This document shows, in pieces, positions 4,722 through 6,863 of a stretch of 6,863 nt of DNA. Each line of letters begins with the position of its first letter. Positions within the stretch are counted from its first letter, which is position 1. Source of the DNA: a bacterium (GTDB taxonomy: Bacteria > Fidelibacterota > Marinisomatia > Marinisomatales > JAHJCW01); assembly GCA_018812885.1 (NCBI GenBank), contig JAHJCW010000249.1, positions 1 to 6,863 of the forward strand. Reading direction: 5' to 3'. A program made the position numbers and the translations under genes. The notes under the pieces were generated by a model. The model saw only the letters and a list, made by a program, of their open reading frames with translations, ran no database searches and had not been told where the DNA came from.

Positions 4722-6338
4722 ATGAAAATTGCACTTAGTCAAATAAATACAACTGTTGGTGATCTTGATTTTAATAAAGAGAAAATATTAAAATATTACT
4801 CTAATTCTATTAAATTAAATGCAGATATTGTTGTATTTCCGGAATTGGCGATAACGGGTTATCCTCCCCAAGATCTATTACTTGAAAATGGATTTGTTGA
4901 TGATAATCTTATCACATTAAAAGAAATTGCTTCGCAAGCTACAATTCCAATGATAATCGGATTTGTACGAAAAGAAAATGGTAGATTGTATAATAGTGCA
5001 GCATTATGTCAAAATGGTAAGATTGTTAATACATATGATAAAATATTATTACCAACGTATGATGTATTTGATGAGGATAGATACTTTGAAAATGGAAAAA
5101 TCCCCGGTATTTGGAAAATGGTAATTGATCGTAAAAAAGTAAACTTAGGTATACAAATTTGTGAAGACTTGTGGGATAGAGATTACAATACAAAAGTATC
5201 AAAATTACAAAAGGAGAAAAATGCGGATTTGATAATCAACATTTCAGCATCGCCTTATCACGAGGGAAGGATTGCAGAACGTCAAGAGTTAATTAAAGAA
5301 AAAGTAAAGGATATTAAAATACCATTTTTGTACTGCAATTTAATTGGTGGTCAAGATGAGCTCATATTTGACGGAGAATCACTTGCCTATAACGCCAATT
5401 GCGAGCAAATTGCTCAAGGGAAAGTGTTTGGAGAAGATTTAATTATCGTAGATCTTGAAACAACCTCTAAAAAAGAATATCCGGTTTTACCTAATGAGGA
5501 AAAATTATATAACGCACTTTGCTTAGGTGTTAAGGATTATTTTAGAAAAACAGGACATACTGACGCATTAATTGGTTTAAGCGGCGGTATTGATTCGGCA
5601 TTAGTAGCATGCATAGCCGCTGATGCGTTGGAGTCAGATAAAGTACATGGTGTATCTATGCCATCACTATTTTCAAGCGGACATAGTAAATCAGATGCTA
5701 AAGAATTAGCAGATAATTTGAATATAAATTTTGACACTATAGCAATTCAGACTGTAGTAAACTCCTTTGAAAATACGCTCCAAGGTCAATTCGAGGGAAC
5801 AATTAGAAATGTGGCGGAAGAAAATATTCAAGCGCGTACACGTGGAAATATTTTGATGGCAATATCTAATAAATTTGGTTGGATGGTCCTCTCAACCGGT
5901 AATAAAACTGAAATTGCATTAGGTTATTGTACGCTATATGGTGATATGAGCGGCGGTTTATCTGTTATTTCAGACTTATCAAAAATTGATGTGTATAGAG
6001 TTTCCCGATGGGTGAATGAAGTTGCCGGATATGATCGGATTCCGAAATCCACACTTGAGAAAGCACCCTCAGCAGAATTATCTGAAGACCAAGTAGATCC
6101 TTTCGATTATGATATTGTGAGCCCTTTAGTTGATGCAATTATCGAAGAAAGAAAAAGTCCGAAAGAGTTGATTGAGAATGGCGCCGATAAAGAATTAGTT
6201 ATGAGACTTTATCGATTAATTCGTATTAATGAATTCAAACGCCGACAAGCAGCACCAGGTCTGCGTGTAAGTCCCAAAGCTTTTGGAGTAGGTCGTCGGG
6301 TGCCGATTGTAAATCATTATCAAGGGAAATTGGTGTAA
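4722..6338 (+). CDS. nadE: Glutamine-dependent NAD+ synthetase
   Basis: This 538-residue two-domain enzyme makes NAD+ from deamido-NAD+ (nicotinic acid adenine dinucleotide), ATP and glutamine, the last step of NAD synthesis. The N-terminal nitrilase-like amidase domain (about 1-250) releases ammonia from glutamine. Its triad is E41 (FPELAITGYPP), K107 (YDKILLPTYDVFDE) and C147 (GIQICEDLW). The C-terminal synthetase domain (about 260-538) carries the ATP pyrophosphatase P-loop SGGIDS at 287-292 and STGNKTE at 391-397. It also has GYCTLYGDMSGGLSVISDLS at 401-420 and a basic C-terminal region (RRQAAPGLRVSPKAFGVGRR). All key residues are intact and the length is normal for the bacterial amidase-fused type, so the enzyme should use glutamine rather than depend on free ammonia. 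ATG 4722 lies 3 bases after the acylphosphatase stop, without a Shine-Dalgarno sequence. The thioesterase gene begins 8 bases after its stop. Confidence 0.97.
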   Translation: MKIALSQINTTVGDLDFNKEKILKYYSNSIKLNADIVVFPELAITGYPPQDLLLENGFVDDNLITLKEIASQATIPMIIGFVRKENGRLYNSAALCQNGKIVNTYDKILLPTYDVFDEDRYFENGKIPGIWKMVIDRKKVNLGIQICEDLWDRDYNTKVSKLQKEKNADLIINISASPYHEGRIAERQELIKEKVKDIKIPFLYCNLIGGQDELIFDGESLAYNANCEQIAQGKVFGEDLIIVDLETTSKKEYPVLPNEEKLYNALCLGVKDYFRKTGHTDALIGLSGGIDSALVACIAADALESDKVHGVSMPSLFSSGHSKSDAKELADNLNINFDTIAIQTVVNSFENTLQGQFEGTIRNVAEENIQARTRGNILMAISNKFGWMVLSTGNKTEIALGYCTLYGDMSGGLSVISDLSKIDVYRVSRWVNEVAGYDRIPKSTLEKAPSAELSEDQVDPFDYDIVSPLVDAIIEERKSPKELIENGADKELVMRLYRLIRINEFKRRQAAPGLRVSPKAFGVGRRVPIVNHYQGKLV

Positions 6339-6346
6339 ATATTACA

Positions 6347-6775
6347 ATGAATGACAAAAAATTAAACTTAGCAAAAGTCAAAGATATTATCGAAAACAAA
6401 ATGCCTGTTAATAAATTATTTGGATTGGAAGTTGTAGAAATCGAAGTTGGTTATGTAAAACTCCATGTTCCGTTTAAAGAGGAATTTATTGGCGACGCTC
6501 TGCAAAAATTATGGCATGGCGGAATTCTTGCCGGAATCGCAGACACTGCCGGTGGCATTGCTGCAGCGACAACAACATATTTCCCTCATGATAAAATAAA
6601 TACAATCGATATAAGAATTGACTTCTTAAAAGGTGCAACTAACAAAGACATCTATGTTGTTGCCGATGTAATTAAAGTTGGTAAACGCATTATTAACGCT
6701 GATATAAAAGTTTTTCACGAAGATGGTGATTTAATTACGGTAGCAAGAGCATCGTATAGTGTGTTGAGAAAATAG
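6347..6775 (+). CDS. PaaI-family hotdog-fold thioesterase
   Basis: This 142-residue single-domain hotdog protein probably hydrolyses an acyl- or aryl-CoA thioester in the cytoplasm. After a short N-terminal helix, FGLEVVEIEVGYVKLHVPF (25-43) forms the first strands. The central helix carries LWHGGILAGIADTAGG (55-70), with H57-G58-G59 and D66. The nine-residue spacing from this His to Asp is the same as between His52 and Asp61 of E. coli PaaI, as I recall those positions. The closing strands include TIDIRIDFLKGA (86-97) and ARASYSVLRK at the end. PaaI-type enzymes work as tetramers in aromatic-acid breakdown or on fatty or hydroxybenzoyl-CoA substrates. No paa genes or other aromatic catabolism genes are nearby, so the substrate is not inferred and the symbol paaI is withheld. 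The start ATG 6347 has no Shine-Dalgarno sequence, and 88 bases without a clear gene follow. Confidence 0.92.
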   Translation: MNDKKLNLAKVKDIIENKMPVNKLFGLEVVEIEVGYVKLHVPFKEEFIGDALQKLWHGGILAGIADTAGGIAAATTTYFPHDKINTIDIRIDFLKGATNKDIYVVADVIKVGKRIINADIKVFHEDGDLITVARASYSVLRK

Positions 6776-6863
6776 GAATACTACAATTCTATCTAGCAAA
6801 TATCTAATTTGACCAATTTCAGATAGTGAAATTCCAATTTTAAAAGAATTTCTCTATTTAGCT

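Noticed and set aside
6793..6861. A minus-strand open stretch of 22 codons ending in TAG, possibly the tail of a convergent gene.
   Set aside because: It is too short and AT-rich, and its translation matches no family I can recognise.
6776..6863. A search for a transcription terminator after the thioesterase gene: CTATCT (about 6789) could pair with AGATAG (about 6822).
   Set aside because: Only six pairs across a loop of more than 25 bases, with no T-run after it. Nothing convincing is visible in these 88 bases.

Overview
The window is AT-rich bacterial DNA carrying nine genes, all on the + strand and packed almost without gaps. The first gene (galE) is cut by the left edge and the last 88 bases are non-coding. 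The host is probably a Gram-negative (diderm) bacterium: there is an LptE-type outer-membrane lipoprotein with a signal peptide and lipobox, placed directly after a stand-alone sigma-54 activator. That pairing, the general lack of Shine-Dalgarno sequences before AUG starts, and the style of the proteins suggest the FCB superphylum (Bacteroidota, Ignavibacteria or Marinimicrobia-like lineages). The phylum is an inference, not read directly from the sequence.

Layout: (1) 1-137, the C-terminal 44 residues of UDP-glucose 4-epimerase. (2) 169-855, a free-standing HNH endonuclease with two N-terminal homing-endonuclease-associated repeats. It looks like an intruder, because its arginine codons differ from those of its neighbour and a 7-base direct repeat brackets it. 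(3) 879-2072, a sigma-54 activator without a sensory domain, followed after one base by (4) 2074-2634, LptE, which carries an unusual acidic EF-hand-like loop. (5) 2651-3952, asparaginyl-tRNA synthetase, overlapping by one base (6) 3952-4407, a TIGR00725/LOG-like Rossmann protein. (7) 4446-4718, acylphosphatase. (8) 4722-6338, glutamine-dependent NAD+ synthetase. (9) 6347-6775, a PaaI-type hotdog thioesterase.

Genes 3 to 9 form a plausible single transcription unit, with gaps of 1 to 38 bases or overlaps. No convincing promoter or intrinsic terminator was found. Most products are housekeeping enzymes (envelope assembly, translation, NAD synthesis, small hydrolases) and do not make up one pathway.

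I see no large undescribed system. The observations most worth checking are the apparent insertion of the HNH gene exactly at a galE/regulator junction that could once have been an ATGA overlap, and the calcium-loop-like insertion in LptE. A smaller one is that the only two clear Shine-Dalgarno sequences precede the only two clear non-AUG starts.
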